Position numbers and translations under genes: made by a program
Part shown: positions 1-10,348 of the stretch, piece by piece
Numbering within the stretch: position 1 is the stretch's first letter
Layout of the letters: every line of letters begins with the position of its first letter
Notes under the pieces: model-generated
Databases searched by the model: none
Seen by the model: only the letters and a program-made list of their open reading frames with translations
What the model was told of the DNA's origin: nothing
Assembly: GCA_903921455.1 (NCBI GenBank)
Contig: CAIXPZ010000234.1
Coordinates: 1 to 64,000 of the forward strand
Direction of reading: 5' to 3'
From: an uncultured Verrucomicrobia subdivision 3 bacterium
Lineage (GTDB): Bacteria > Verrucomicrobiota > Verrucomicrobiae > Limisphaerales > UBA11358
DNA: 64,000 bases

Positions 1-1
1 C

Positions 2-178
2 CCGTCCGACGTGCTCGACCACGCGACGAGCGAAATCGCCAGCGGCAGCAAGCTGGGCATTGACGCGACGAAGAAAATTCCCGGCGAAGGATTCAAACGC
101 GCCTGGCCGCCGCTCATCAAGATGGATGAAGCGGTGAAGGCGAAGGTGGAAAAGCTATTGGGAGGAACAGGCGCATGA
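2..178 (+). CDS. UbiD-family decarboxylase, C-terminal end (partial)
   Basis: Only the last 58 residues are in the window; the gene begins upstream. The fragment reads PSDVLDHATSEIASGSKLGI, then DATKKIPGEGFKRAWPP, then an acidic helix. The order 'D-VLDHA ... GSK-GIDAT-K-P-E-- R-WPP-I-MD' is the characteristic C-terminus of UbiD-type prenylated-FMN decarboxylases (ubiquinone/menaquinone branch or aromatic acid decarboxylation). Which substrate it uses cannot be told from the tail. Its stop codon overlaps the start of the next gene (ATGA at 175-178), so the two are probably translationally coupled, although a cytoplasmic decarboxylase and an exported oxidoreductase are an odd functional pair. 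Confidence 0.8.
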   Translation, partial: PSDVLDHATSEIASGSKLGIDATKKIPGEGFKRAWPPLIKMDEAVKAKVEKLLGGTGA

Positions 179-2106
179 AGTTTATGAATATTTTACGGCT
201 TCTGTCGGTTTGTGGTTTGTGGTTTGGTTTCGCAGCACGAGGCCAAGACATTTTTCTCGAAGCCGAGCAGTTCGCGGATTTCGGCGGCTGGGATCTGGAC
301 CAGCAATCCATGGAACAGATGGGGTCGCCGTATCTGCTGGCGCACGGGCTGGGCGTGCCGGTAAAAGACGCGGTGACCACGGCGACATTCCCAGCCGCGG
401 GAACTTTCCGCGTATGGGTGCGGACGCGCGACTGGGTGGCGCCGTGGAAAGCGCCGGGGACTCCGGGTAAATTTCAACTGCTCATCAATGGCAAACCGCT
501 CGCCACGACGTTCGGCACCGAGGGCGCGGCCTGGCATTGGCAAGATGGCGGTCGGGTGGACGTGGGAATAAAGACGACGGTGGCGCTGCACGATTTGACG
601 GGATTTGAAGGACGCTGTGACGCGATTTTGTTTTGCAAAGATGCCGCGTTCACCCCGCCCAATGAATCTGGCGCGCTGGCCAAATACCGACGTGAGTCAC
701 TCGGCCTGCCGGAGCAACCGGATGAGGGCGGCACGTTTGACCTGGTGGTGGTCGGCGGCGGCATTGCCGGCACAAGCGCCGCGATTTCGGCGGCGCGCAA
801 CGGCTTGAAGGTGGCGCTGGTGCAAGATCGTCCGGTGCTCGGGGGCAATGGCAGTTCCGAAGTGCGCGTCTGGCCGGAGGGTCACACACGGCAGAAGCCG
901 TATCCGCACATCGGCGACATCGTGGAGGAACTGGTCCCGGCGAAAGCACCTGGCACCGGCAATGCCAAGGCGGGTAACATTTACGCTGACGCCCGTAAAA
1001 CGGACCTCGTCGCCGCAGAGCCGCGCATCACGCTGTTTTTGGAGCAGCGCGTTTTTGCCGTGGAGACCAACGGCCACCGCATCACCGCCGTGGTGGCGCA
1101 GCACGTCCGCACGGCGCGGCGCGTGCGGCTGGCGGGCAAATTTTTCGCCGATGGCACCGGCGATGCGACGGTGGGTTTTCTCGCCGGCGCGGATTACGAG
1201 ATGACCCGGGAAGAACACCAAGGTTTGAGCAATCTCTGGAACGTCATGGATGCGGCGGACACGAACCAGGTGCTCAAATGCGAGTGCAAGGACAAGACGG
1301 CGCTGGCGATGGCGTGCGAGGCGGGGGCGGCGCCGCAGCCGTTTCCGCGCTGTCCCTGGGCGATTGATTTAAGCGACAAGCCGTTTCCCGGCCGCAACCA
1401 TCTCAAAGGACAGTGGGGCTCAACCAACGCGCTGCAAAATCTCGGCGGCTGGTTTTGGGAAAGCGGTTTCGACAAGGACCCCATCACGGACATTGAACAA
1501 ATCCGGGATTTGAACTTGCGCGCGATGTATGGCGCATGGGATGCGCTCAAGAATGTGGATCAGCTTTATCCCAACCACCGCATCGGCTGGGCCGCGTTCA
1601 TCGCCGGCAAACGCGAGTCGCGCCGGCTGCTCGGCGATGTGATTCTGACGGTGGATGATTTTCTCGCTAATCGCGTGTTTCCGGACGGCGCTTTTCCGTG
1701 TTCGTGGCACATTGACGTGCATACGCCGGACAAAACTTTTCAGAAGGGACTCGAAGGCGAGGAGTTCATCTCCCGCGCGACCGAGGGCAAGGGTTACGAA
1801 TATCACGGACCGTATTGGGCGCCGTATCGCTGTCTCTACAGCCGCAATGTGACGAATCTTTTCATGGCGGGCCGCGACATCAGCGTGACGCACGACGCGC
1901 TCGGCCCGGTGCGCGTGATGCGCACCTGCGGCATGATGGGCGAAATTGTGGGCAAAGCCGCGTGGATTTGCGTGCGCGACAACACCACTCCGCGCGGCGT
2001 TTTTGAAAAGCACCTGCCGGAACTCAAGAACCTGATGGCGCAGCCAGGAAAAATGCGGCGGGCCACATTGACCGGCGACTTGGCGGCACCGGAACAACTC
2101 CCTTGA
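175..2106 (+). CDS. Secreted FAD-dependent oxidoreductase (FAD_oxidored family)
   Basis: This 643-residue protein starts with a hydrophobic signal peptide (about residues 1-24, ending near FAARGQ). A roughly 140-residue region follows that looks like the carbohydrate/ligand-binding sandwich (LEAEQF...) often fused to these enzymes in Verrucomicrobia and Planctomycetes. From about residue 188 there is a Rossmann dinucleotide-binding fold with VVVGGGIAGTSAA (193 onward) and the LGGNGSSEVR segment typical of the FAD_oxidored family. The C-terminal part contains NLFMAGRDISVTHDALGPVR, which matches the family's second FAD-contact motif. The substrate is unknown. The start ATG overlaps the upstream stop and is preceded by GGAGG at 161-165. 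Confidence 0.85.
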   Translation: MKFMNILRLLSVCGLWFGFAARGQDIFLEAEQFADFGGWDLDQQSMEQMGSPYLLAHGLGVPVKDAVTTATFPAAGTFRVWVRTRDWVAPWKAPGTPGKFQLLINGKPLATTFGTEGAAWHWQDGGRVDVGIKTTVALHDLTGFEGRCDAILFCKDAAFTPPNESGALAKYRRESLGLPEQPDEGGTFDLVVVGGGIAGTSAAISAARNGLKVALVQDRPVLGGNGSSEVRVWPEGHTRQKPYPHIGDIVEELVPAKAPGTGNAKAGNIYADARKTDLVAAEPRITLFLEQRVFAVETNGHRITAVVAQHVRTARRVRLAGKFFADGTGDATVGFLAGADYEMTREEHQGLSNLWNVMDAADTNQVLKCECKDKTALAMACEAGAAPQPFPRCPWAIDLSDKPFPGRNHLKGQWGSTNALQNLGGWFWESGFDKDPITDIEQIRDLNLRAMYGAWDALKNVDQLYPNHRIGWAAFIAGKRESRRLLGDVILTVDDFLANRVFPDGAFPCSWHIDVHTPDKTFQKGLEGEEFISRATEGKGYEYHGPYWAPYRCLYSRNVTNLFMAGRDISVTHDALGPVRVMRTCGMMGEIVGKAAWICVRDNTTPRGVFEKHLPELKNLMAQPGKMRRATLTGDLAAPEQLP

Positions 2107-2149
2107 CCTCATCCGGCGGGCGGATTGAGCTTTCGGACGGCGCGTGCTG

Positions 2150-2169
2150 GCTGGCGGCTGGGCGCCAGC
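2150..2169. terminator. GC-rich hairpin after the FAD oxidoreductase gene
   Basis: GCTGGCG (2150-2156) pairs perfectly with CGCCAGC (2163-2169) around a 6-nt loop, 44 nt after the stop codon. There is no T-run behind it, so it may be a Rho-dependent or processing hairpin rather than a classic intrinsic terminator. The stretch from 2107 to 2200 holds nothing else that I recognise. Confidence 0.35.
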
Positions 2170-2200
2170 GCCAATGGCTTCAGCGCCGAAGAATGGGGCC

Positions 2201-2399
2201 TAGAGCATTTTCATAAATACTGTAGCCGTTCGACTGGGAGCGAAATATGGGCGGTCTTTTTGGGGGTTTGGCTTCGTTTCGGCTTAGTCACAGGGTTGCA
2301 GGGAACCTGCTCCTGCGCCAAAGGCCGATGATCGGCACCGCTCGCCAAAACCCAAAAATCCTCGCTCCGAACGGTTACATCATTTCTGCAAACGCTCTA
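2201..2399. mobile_element. MITE-like element with 32-bp terminal inverted repeats
   Basis: The left end (2201-2232, TAGAGCATTTTCATAAATAC...) and the reverse complement of the right end (2368-2399, TAGAGCGTTTGCAGAAATGA...) agree at 26 of 32 positions. Similarity continues inward with small gaps (GAGCGA, TTTTTGGG, GGTTTGGC on the left against GAGCGAGG, TTTTTGGG, TTTTGGC on the right). The element ends in TA on both sides, compatible with a TA target as used by IS630/Tc1-type transposases. It encodes no plausible protein. Its right end lies 3 bp before the stop codon of the metallophosphoesterase gene, so insertion may have supplied the present 3' end of that gene. Confidence 0.65.
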
Positions 2400-2401
2400 A
2401 T

Positions 2402-3394
2402 CTAACCCTGGCGCGTCGGGCATTGCAACTGTCGGTCCGAAATCCACGGCACCATGCGCTGTTTGTCCCGTGCGGTGCCTTTCACCTCGACGTAGCCCAG
2501 CTCCCACGGCGATGGCCCCTCGTATTCGCTCCGCCGCCCGGTGATCTGAATGCCCTCGGCGGACAAGGTGCACGTGGCGAACAACGCTTCCTGGTAAGGC
2601 GCGGTGTATTTCATGGAGGGATGGCTCTGGTCCGCCTCGGCACCATAGCGCACATGCGAGAATTTTTCTCCCAGCCACTGATAGGACATGCTGTTGACCT
2701 GCACGTAATGGATACCGGCCAATTGGACGGCGTAATCAATATGGTGATGGCCGCTGAAACAGGCACCCACCTTGCGCCACCCCGCCGCCTGGTTGACCTG
2801 CTCCAGGAGGGACCGGATCTCCGCCCCGTTCTCCACGCCCTCCGGGTCTTCCAAGCTCTGGTGCGAGAAGATGAGCGTCGGCGCCTCGGACTTTTGCAGG
2901 TCCGTCCGCAGCCAGGCTTGTTGCTCCGCGCCGATGTATCGCGGATAACCCGGCGCACGCTTCCCGGGCTTGAGTTCATTGCCGTCCAGCACCACGAAAT
3001 GCCAGCCGCCCTGATCGAAGGAATAATAGGGCTGCGGCATCTTCCAAAAGGCCATGACTTGCGGCCACTTGAACCCGCCGTCGTTGTCATGATTGCCCAG
3101 CGTATGATAGCGGGGGCGCGCGAACTCTTCCCAAATGGCCAGAAACGGCCGGTTCTTTTCGTAAGGCCGGCAGAAGTCACCCAGTTGAAGGATGAACTCC
3201 AATTGATCCTGCTTCGCCATGTCAATGAAGCGGCGCAACCGGATTTCGCCATCATGCATGATGTCCTGATGCACGCCCGCGCACACGCCGAACTTCAGCG
3301 TCCGGGGCGAAGCTGCCGCCGGCAGATTCCAGGCCAGCAACACCGGCACCGCCGCAGCCGTGGTCTTGAGAAAATCGCGTCGCGACCAGTTCAT
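2402..3394 (-). CDS. Tat-exported metallophosphoesterase
   Basis: A calcineurin-like metallophosphoesterase. I chose the start at 3394 because translation then begins MNWSRRDFLKTTAAAVPVLL, a twin-arginine signal (SRRDFLK) followed by a hydrophobic stretch; upstream in-frame codons give an implausible leader. The metal-ligand motifs appear in order: GVCAGVHQD, LQLGDFCRPY, TLGNHDNDGG and FSGHHHIDY. It is expected in the periplasm, hydrolysing a phosphomonoester or diester that cannot be named. It is read convergently to the FAD oxidoreductase, and its last codons abut the MITE-like element, so a few C-terminal residues may have been replaced. Confidence 0.85.
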   Translation of the reverse strand: MNWSRRDFLKTTAAAVPVLLAWNLPAAASPRTLKFGVCAGVHQDIMHDGEIRLRRFIDMAKQDQLEFILQLGDFCRPYEKNRPFLAIWEEFARPRYHTLGNHDNDGGFKWPQVMAFWKMPQPYYSFDQGGWHFVVLDGNELKPGKRAPGYPRYIGAEQQAWLRTDLQKSEAPTLIFSHQSLEDPEGVENGAEIRSLLEQVNQAAGWRKVGACFSGHHHIDYAVQLAGIHYVQVNSMSYQWLGEKFSHVRYGAEADQSHPSMKYTAPYQEALFATCTLSAEGIQITGRRSEYEGPSPWELGYVEVKGTARDKQRMVPWISDRQLQCPTRQG

Positions 3395-3806
3395 GGCGGC
3401 AGTATGAATCCAGCCCGCACTCCGTGTCACGACTCTTCAGTCCGTTGCTCCCCATCTCTCCCAAGGAGCGCGAAGGCGGCATCCAAGTGGCGGGTCGATG
3501 CGGTCAAAATTAGTCAATAGTGCCGGCTCCCTGCGCATTTCATCATGAAACAGCCTTGTTTTAGTCGTTTACGACGTAAAAAAGCCGGCAGACCCGGCCA
3601 AAACCAGACTGAAAAAGCCGCTTTGCTATGTGACAAAGTCACTTTTTCAGACTGCGGAACGAGTTTGTTTGATTACAAAATGACCTTGTCTGATGCCCCC
3701 GCGACCTTGCAATCTGACAATATCAGCCCGTGGCCTGACTGGACGCAGTCGGGCTACGCTGACGAACGGGGAATGCGGAGTGCGGAATGACCGGCAAGTT
3801 TTCAGT
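3395..3806. other. Intergenic region with palindromes, no convincing gene
   Basis: This 412-base stretch separates the metallophosphoesterase start from the carB-like stop. It holds a nested dyad: CTGAAAAAG (3609-3617) with CTTTTTCAG (3642-3650), enclosing GTGAC-aaa-GTCAC (3630-3642). Related short phrases (AAAATGACCTTGTCTGA, CGACCTTGCAATCTGACA) follow, and a purine-rich GGAATGCGGAGTGCGGAATGA string lies at 3770-3790. The short open frame across it has repeat-derived composition and no recognisable domain. It looks like dispersed-repeat debris. Confidence 0.5.
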
Positions 3807-5312
<1,506 letters not shown>

Positions 5313-5425
5313 GAAAAATTATGATTTACGATTGCCGATTTACGATTTCAAACGGGCAAGATTGAACACGAATTAAATGCGGAGCGAAAGTAAATTGCGG
5401 CAAAGTTCCACCATGCCATTTTCTT

Positions 5426-7024
5426 TTACTCCACGCGCTGGATGCGGATGGCCAGATAGGGATGGCCGGACAGAGGGATGGAACGTCCCGACTCGTCGCC
5501 GAAAAAATAGCCGTCTTTTTTCTTCAGCGTGAACAAGCCGTCCACCGGCGTCACGGTCATGGCCCAAGTGTCGAGGATTTCGGCCCGGAACTTCATGCCG
5601 TCGGCCAGCACGCGTTTTTGCGCCGGCAGGAGAAATTCCCAGGACGCTGGCGTCTGCTGACCGAGATAGACAAGGTAATATTTTCCGGCGCGGCCGGCAT
5701 ATTCCGGATGCTGCCATTTATCGAGCGGCTCCAGGCCTTCCGGCGGCGCGGCATCGAGGATTTTTTTAAGGAACGCCAGCCGCGCGGGGCTTTCGCCTTT
5801 GAGCACGCCGCCTTTGGACCACCAGAGAATGTTGTCCGGGCTGGCAAACGTCTCGCCATGGCCGACGTAAGTGCCGGCAATCGTGCCATTCCAAAACCGG
5901 AAAACCAGTTCCGCCGCCGACAGCTGGCCCCAGCGGTTTGAGATGTTGCCCTCGTATTTCACCTCGTCGAAAACCACCGGCTTGCGATACACATCGCGCA
6001 GCAATTCCGCGCGGCCGGCGTCCTCCACGGCAAAACCGTTTTGGACGCTGGCGTGCGTGATCCACGGCAGCGTGTGGTTGAACAGAACCGAGCCGTTGTG
6101 GATGGAAAGCAGATGGTGATACGGGTCGTTCGTGGAAATGATTTTGCCGAACCGCACAAAGTCCGCCTCGGATTTCCGGCTCATGAAATCCCATTCGTTC
6201 GCCAGCGACCACCAGACATTGCGAAACGCCGCGAGCCGCGCGGCGACGTAGCGCAGATAGCGGTCGTCCGCGTCCGCCGGCATCCGGTCAAAGCCCCAGT
6301 GCCCGCCGTCATACGGATGGAACAAAATCACGTCGGCCGCGATGCCGAGTTTTTGCAGGTCGGCGATGCGCCGCTCGAAATGCCGGAAAAATTCCGGCTG
6401 GAAGCGCGTGAAATCCCAACGGTTCGGCGGCGTGCCGGCGAACGGATATAAAACCGGCTCGCGGCGGTTCCATTCATACCATTTCGGAAAGACGCACATC
6501 CGCAGCTTGTTGAACGGCGCGGTCGCGAGCGTTTGCAAGGTCTGTTCCTCCAGCGCGTCGGGCTGATGCGCCCACGCGTAACACGTCGTGCCCAGCTCCT
6601 TGAACGGTTGGCCGTCGGCGTAGGCAAAATGAAACGTGTTCGCGACGCGGACCGGCCCGTGATTGTTCGCCGCCGGCGCCACCACGGTGAAAGCGCCGGT
6701 TTGGCCGTTCAGGGCGGCGCAGGAGCTGGCCGTGGCATAATGCCATTCGCCCAGCTGCTCCGGCAGGAAGCGGACGCGGTATATCCCATCGCCGTCGTAA
6801 AAGCCATTGGCGACGATCGCCGTCTCACCGCGCGTGAAACGCACAGACAGCGTCACGTCCAGAAAAGGATTTCCATTCGTCGGCCCGTTCAGGGCGATTT
6901 CAAAAACGCCCCACTGCTCGACGCCGGCCGGCGCGGCGGGCAGCGCCAGGCAAACTGCGCCGAAGCCCGCCGCCAATAAAATCAGGTCGAAGAACCGGCG
7001 GCAGGGCGAAATGGATTTGGCCAT
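5426..7024 (-). CDS. Secreted DUF5060/DUF4038-type glycoside hydrolase
   Basis: Translation from 7024 gives MAKSISPCRRFFDLILLAAG..., a good signal peptide ending near LALPAAPAG; a longer in-frame start exists upstream but adds a non-signal leader. After the signal comes a beta-sandwich of the DUF5060 type (VEQWGVFEIALNG ... TLSVRFTRG ... GFYDGDGIYRVRFLP), then a TIM-barrel with LRMCVFPKWYEWN, ILFHPYDGGHWGFD and the acid/base-like WSLANEWDF, and a second acidic motif VVFDEVKYEGN. A C-terminal small sandwich (DUF5605-like) ends at LAIRIQRVE. Family members act on plant or other glycans (apiosidase-like); the precise substrate is unknown. Confidence 0.8.
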   Translation of the reverse strand: MAKSISPCRRFFDLILLAAGFGAVCLALPAAPAGVEQWGVFEIALNGPTNGNPFLDVTLSVRFTRGETAIVANGFYDGDGIYRVRFLPEQLGEWHYATASSCAALNGQTGAFTVVAPAANNHGPVRVANTFHFAYADGQPFKELGTTCYAWAHQPDALEEQTLQTLATAPFNKLRMCVFPKWYEWNRREPVLYPFAGTPPNRWDFTRFQPEFFRHFERRIADLQKLGIAADVILFHPYDGGHWGFDRMPADADDRYLRYVAARLAAFRNVWWSLANEWDFMSRKSEADFVRFGKIISTNDPYHHLLSIHNGSVLFNHTLPWITHASVQNGFAVEDAGRAELLRDVYRKPVVFDEVKYEGNISNRWGQLSAAELVFRFWNGTIAGTYVGHGETFASPDNILWWSKGGVLKGESPARLAFLKKILDAAPPEGLEPLDKWQHPEYAGRAGKYYLVYLGQQTPASWEFLLPAQKRVLADGMKFRAEILDTWAMTVTPVDGLFTLKKKDGYFFGDESGRSIPLSGHPYLAIRIQRVE

Positions 7025-7134
7025 GGGTTTGAAATGGTGAAGCCGGAAGATGAAACACGAATTGGCGGCCGCGATAAAGCCAAAAGCCCATCTCAACACT
7101 TGAGAAACACCGGTGAACTGAACCACAATCGGAC

Positions 7135-7674
7135 ATGGAAGAATTGCGCTGGGAAAAAATAGCCGGCTGGAAGCTGGCGGGGTTTGGGCTCGGGCTGGCG
7201 GCGTTCGCGGCACTGCTGTGCGCGAGCGAGCCGGGATTCGTCTTCGGCCTCGACCACGCGAACCTGCTGTTCCACGAGGCGGGCCATCCGTTCGTGGGGA
7301 TTTTCAATGCGCGGCTGGAGACTTATGGCGGAACGCTGGGGCAACTGACCTTTCCCGTGGTGCTGGCGGTTTCGTTCTGGCGCAAAGGAGAGGCGCCGGC
7401 CTTCGCGGCGGCGGTCATCTGGTTTTTCGAAAACTGGCTGAACATCGCGCGTTACATGGCGGACGCGCGGGCGCTGGAATTGCCACTGGTCGGCGGCGGT
7501 GATCACGATTGGAACACGATTTTCACGCGCTGGAACGTGCTGCAATACGATTTGAACATCGCGGGCACGGTGAAATTTATCGGCTGGACGGGAATGTTGC
7601 TGGCCGCGCTGTGGGTCGGCTGGCGCTGGTGGTGCGATCGCAGACGGGCGGACGATCCGGTTGAACGATTTTGA
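7135..7674 (+). CDS. Integral membrane HEXXH protein, M50-like
   Basis: A 179-residue protein with four to five predicted membrane segments (about 13-30, 65-80, 87-105, 140-160). It carries FHEAGH (His47, Glu48, His51) inside a hydrophobic stretch, followed by a GGTLGQLTFP motif and a conserved-looking GGGDHDWNTIF segment. HEXXH within a membrane helix recalls site-2-type (M50) metalloproteases, and I know similar proteins as uncharacterised M50-like families; the third zinc ligand could be the Asp or His of GDHDW. It diverges from the DUF5060 gene with about 110 bp between starts. Substrate is unknown. Confidence 0.65.
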   Translation: MEELRWEKIAGWKLAGFGLGLAAFAALLCASEPGFVFGLDHANLLFHEAGHPFVGIFNARLETYGGTLGQLTFPVVLAVSFWRKGEAPAFAAAVIWFFENWLNIARYMADARALELPLVGGGDHDWNTIFTRWNVLQYDLNIAGTVKFIGWTGMLLAALWVGWRWWCDRRRADDPVERF

Positions 7675-7833
7675 CTGCCACCCGGCGCCGACTGAACCCT
7701 TGTTTGGGCAGCTCCAATCGGCGGCGCCGCGGCCTTAGCGCGCATGACTTGCAGCGCGTATGCCGGCCAGCCGTTTGGCACGAAACGGTAGCGCATAATT
7801 TACAAATACCAACAGAACCACCATGATGGGCAA

Positions 7834-10326
7834 ATGCGATTGAAGTCCTGGGGTCTATTGTTTTTGCTGATGTGCTCGCTGCCGGTCGCCGGGGCGGGGG
7901 TGGCGGTCCTCACCTACCACAATGATATCGCGCGCACCGGCCTGAACCCGAACGAGACGGAGCTCAACCTCACAAATGTCAACCCCAGCAGTTTCGGTAA
8001 ATTATTTTCCCACGCCGTGGACGGCTATGTCTATGCGCAGCCGCTGGTGCTGACGAATGTGAGCATTCCCGGCCAGGGCGTGCGCAACGTGGTATATGTC
8101 GCCACCGAGCATGACAGCGTCTATGCGTTCGACGCGGACACCAACGCGGCGGCGCTGTGGCAGGTGAGCTTCCTCAACCCGGCGGCGGGGGTGACGACGG
8201 TTTCCAGCGATGATGTGGACTGCGAAGACCTGTTGCCGGAGATCGGCATCACCAGCACGCCGGTCATCGACGCGGCCAGCGGAACAATTTATGTCGAGGC
8301 CAAGACGAAGGAAGTCGCGGCGGGGGTGACGAATTTTGTGCATCGCCTGCACGCGCTGGACGTGGCGACGGGCGCGGAGAAGTTCGGCGGACCGGTGATC
8401 GTCCAACCCAGTGTGCCAGGCACGGGCGACGGCAACGACAGCAACGGCCAGGTGCCGTTCAACGGGCTGACACATCTGAACCGCATGGGGCTGTTGTTGA
8501 GCCGGGGGGTGGTTTACATCGGCACCGCATCGCATTGCGACAACGGCCCGTTTCACGGCTGGCTGATCGGCTACGGCGCACAGACGCTGACCTTGTCCAA
8601 TGTGCTCAACCTCACGCCGAATGGCAGCGATGGCGGTCTCTGGGAATCCGGCTGTGCGCCGGGCGGCGACACGAACGGCAACATATTTTTGATCTCCGGC
8701 AACGGCACATTTGATGCCAGCACCAATAATGATTATGGCAACAGTTTTCTTAAGCTGTCCGCCACCAACGGATTGCAGGTGGCGGATTATTTCACGCCGT
8801 TCAACCAGGACTATCTGAGCCTCACGGACTTTGATCTCGGCTCCGGCGGCACGCTGCTGCTACCGGACGAGGCCGGCAGCACCGCACATCCGCACCTGCT
8901 GGTCGGCGCGGGCAAGGAAGGCCGCGTCTATCTCCTCGATCGCGACAACCTCGGGCAGTTCCAAGCCGGCAGCGACAGCCAGATCGTGCAATCCCTGCCG
9001 GGGGCTATCAATCCCTGCTTCGACACGCCGGCCTATTTCAACGGGCTGATTTATTTTCTGGGGGTAAGCGACACGTTGAAGGCGTTCAGCATCAGCAACG
9101 GCGTCCTGGCCACCACGCCGCAGGCGGAAAGCCCGGCGCGCTATGATTTCCCCGGAGCCACGCCGAGCGTTTCCGCCAACGGCACCAGCGATGCGATCGT
9201 CTGGGCAATCCAGGCCGACACTTACGACGTCAGCGGCCCGGCGGTGTTGCATGCCTACAACGCCACCAACGTCGCGCTGGAACTTTACAACAGTCTCCAG
9301 GCCGACGGCGGCGCGCGCGATTATCCCGGCGCGGGCGTGAAATTCTCCGTCCCGACGGTCGCCAACGGCAAGGTGTATGTCGGCACACAAAACGGGCTGG
9401 CGGTGTTCGGCAACGCGCTGTTCGTGGCGACGCCGTCGATCTCGCCCAACGGCGGAAACTTCTCCGGCTCCGCCACCGTGACGCTCGCTTCCGACACGCC
9501 GGGCGCGGCGATCTTTTATACGCTCGACAACGGGCTGCCGACGACGAACTCCATCTTATACACCGGGCCGTTTGCGGTGACGAATTCCACCGGGGTGCGC
9601 GCCCGCGCCTGCAAAACCGGCGGCGTGGACAGCTTCGCGGCATTCGCAACGTTCGTGAGCGCCGCCGACGCCGGCACCGGCACCGGCCTGACCGGTGATT
9701 ATTTTGCGAACCAGTTCATGGCCTTTACCGGCGCGCCCACGCTGACGCGCATAGATGCGACGGTGGATTTTGACTGGGGTGCGGATTCGCCCGACCCGCT
9801 GATCAGCACGGATTTGTTCACGATCCGCTGGACCGGAACGGTGCAGCCGCAGTTTGCCGGTGCCTGCACATTTTCGACGACCACCGACGACGGCGCGCGG
9901 CTGTGGGTTGACGGGCAACTGCTGATTGACGCGTGGGGCAGCCAGGCACCAACGAAGCGGAGCGGCACCATCTCACTCGCCGCCGGGAAAAAATATCCCA
10001 TCACGCTGGAATATTTTGAGAACGGCGGCGGCGCAGTGGCGCGACTGGCGTGGAGCAGCGCGTTTCAAACCGAGGAAATCATCCCGCAGACACAGCTTTA
10101 CCCGGACTACGCGCCGATGTTGACCGGCACCATCATCACCAATGGCGCGATGCAGCTGGAAGTGTCGGCACTGGTCGGAAAAACCTATGTCCTGCAAACG
10201 ACAACCAATCTTTGGGACTGGCTTCCGCTAAGCACTAACACCGTCACCGCCGCGCCGCTTTATCTGTGGGATGCGAGTGCCAGCAGCTTCAGTTACCGGT
10301 TTTACCGCGTCGTGCAGCAGCCCTGA
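7834..10326 (+). CDS. Secreted PQQ-like propeller, chitobiase-like, PA14 multidomain protein
   Basis: 830 residues beginning with a signal peptide (MRLKSWGLLFLLMCSLPVAG). Residues about 25-530 form a PQQ-type beta-propeller (repeats such as VYVATEHDSVYAFDADT and RVYLLDRDNLGQF). Residues 531-605 resemble the CHB_HEX_C chitobiase domain (SPNGGNFSGSATVTLAS ... IFYTLDNGLPTT). Residues 614-755 are a PA14 domain (GDYFANQFMAF ... STTTDDGARLWVDGQLL). The last ~58 residues (KTYVLQTTTNLWDW ... YRFYRVVQQP) form a module shared with two other large secreted proteins in this window. It is probably cell-surface or secreted and binds glycans; no catalytic residues were recognised. Confidence 0.8.
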   Translation: MRLKSWGLLFLLMCSLPVAGAGVAVLTYHNDIARTGLNPNETELNLTNVNPSSFGKLFSHAVDGYVYAQPLVLTNVSIPGQGVRNVVYVATEHDSVYAFDADTNAAALWQVSFLNPAAGVTTVSSDDVDCEDLLPEIGITSTPVIDAASGTIYVEAKTKEVAAGVTNFVHRLHALDVATGAEKFGGPVIVQPSVPGTGDGNDSNGQVPFNGLTHLNRMGLLLSRGVVYIGTASHCDNGPFHGWLIGYGAQTLTLSNVLNLTPNGSDGGLWESGCAPGGDTNGNIFLISGNGTFDASTNNDYGNSFLKLSATNGLQVADYFTPFNQDYLSLTDFDLGSGGTLLLPDEAGSTAHPHLLVGAGKEGRVYLLDRDNLGQFQAGSDSQIVQSLPGAINPCFDTPAYFNGLIYFLGVSDTLKAFSISNGVLATTPQAESPARYDFPGATPSVSANGTSDAIVWAIQADTYDVSGPAVLHAYNATNVALELYNSLQADGGARDYPGAGVKFSVPTVANGKVYVGTQNGLAVFGNALFVATPSISPNGGNFSGSATVTLASDTPGAAIFYTLDNGLPTTNSILYTGPFAVTNSTGVRARACKTGGVDSFAAFATFVSAADAGTGTGLTGDYFANQFMAFTGAPTLTRIDATVDFDWGADSPDPLISTDLFTIRWTGTVQPQFAGACTFSTTTDDGARLWVDGQLLIDAWGSQAPTKRSGTISLAAGKKYPITLEYFENGGGAVARLAWSSAFQTEEIIPQTQLYPDYAPMLTGTIITNGAMQLEVSALVGKTYVLQTTTNLWDWLPLSTNTVTAAPLYLWDASASSFSYRFYRVVQQP

Positions 10327-10348
10327 ACCGCCGCCCGGTTTTTGAAGA

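Noticed and set aside
2125..2331. Small plus-strand open frame across the MITE-like element
   Set aside because: It runs through the left terminal repeat and has no family resemblance.
3545..3790. 81-codon open frame between metallophosphoesterase and carB
   Set aside because: Its sequence is made of repeated palindromic phrases; probably a translated dispersed repeat.
5313..5425. Direct repeat GATTTACGATT before carB as a CRISPR-like unit
   Set aside because: Only two copies with a 3-base gap; it is a simple short repeat in the leader.
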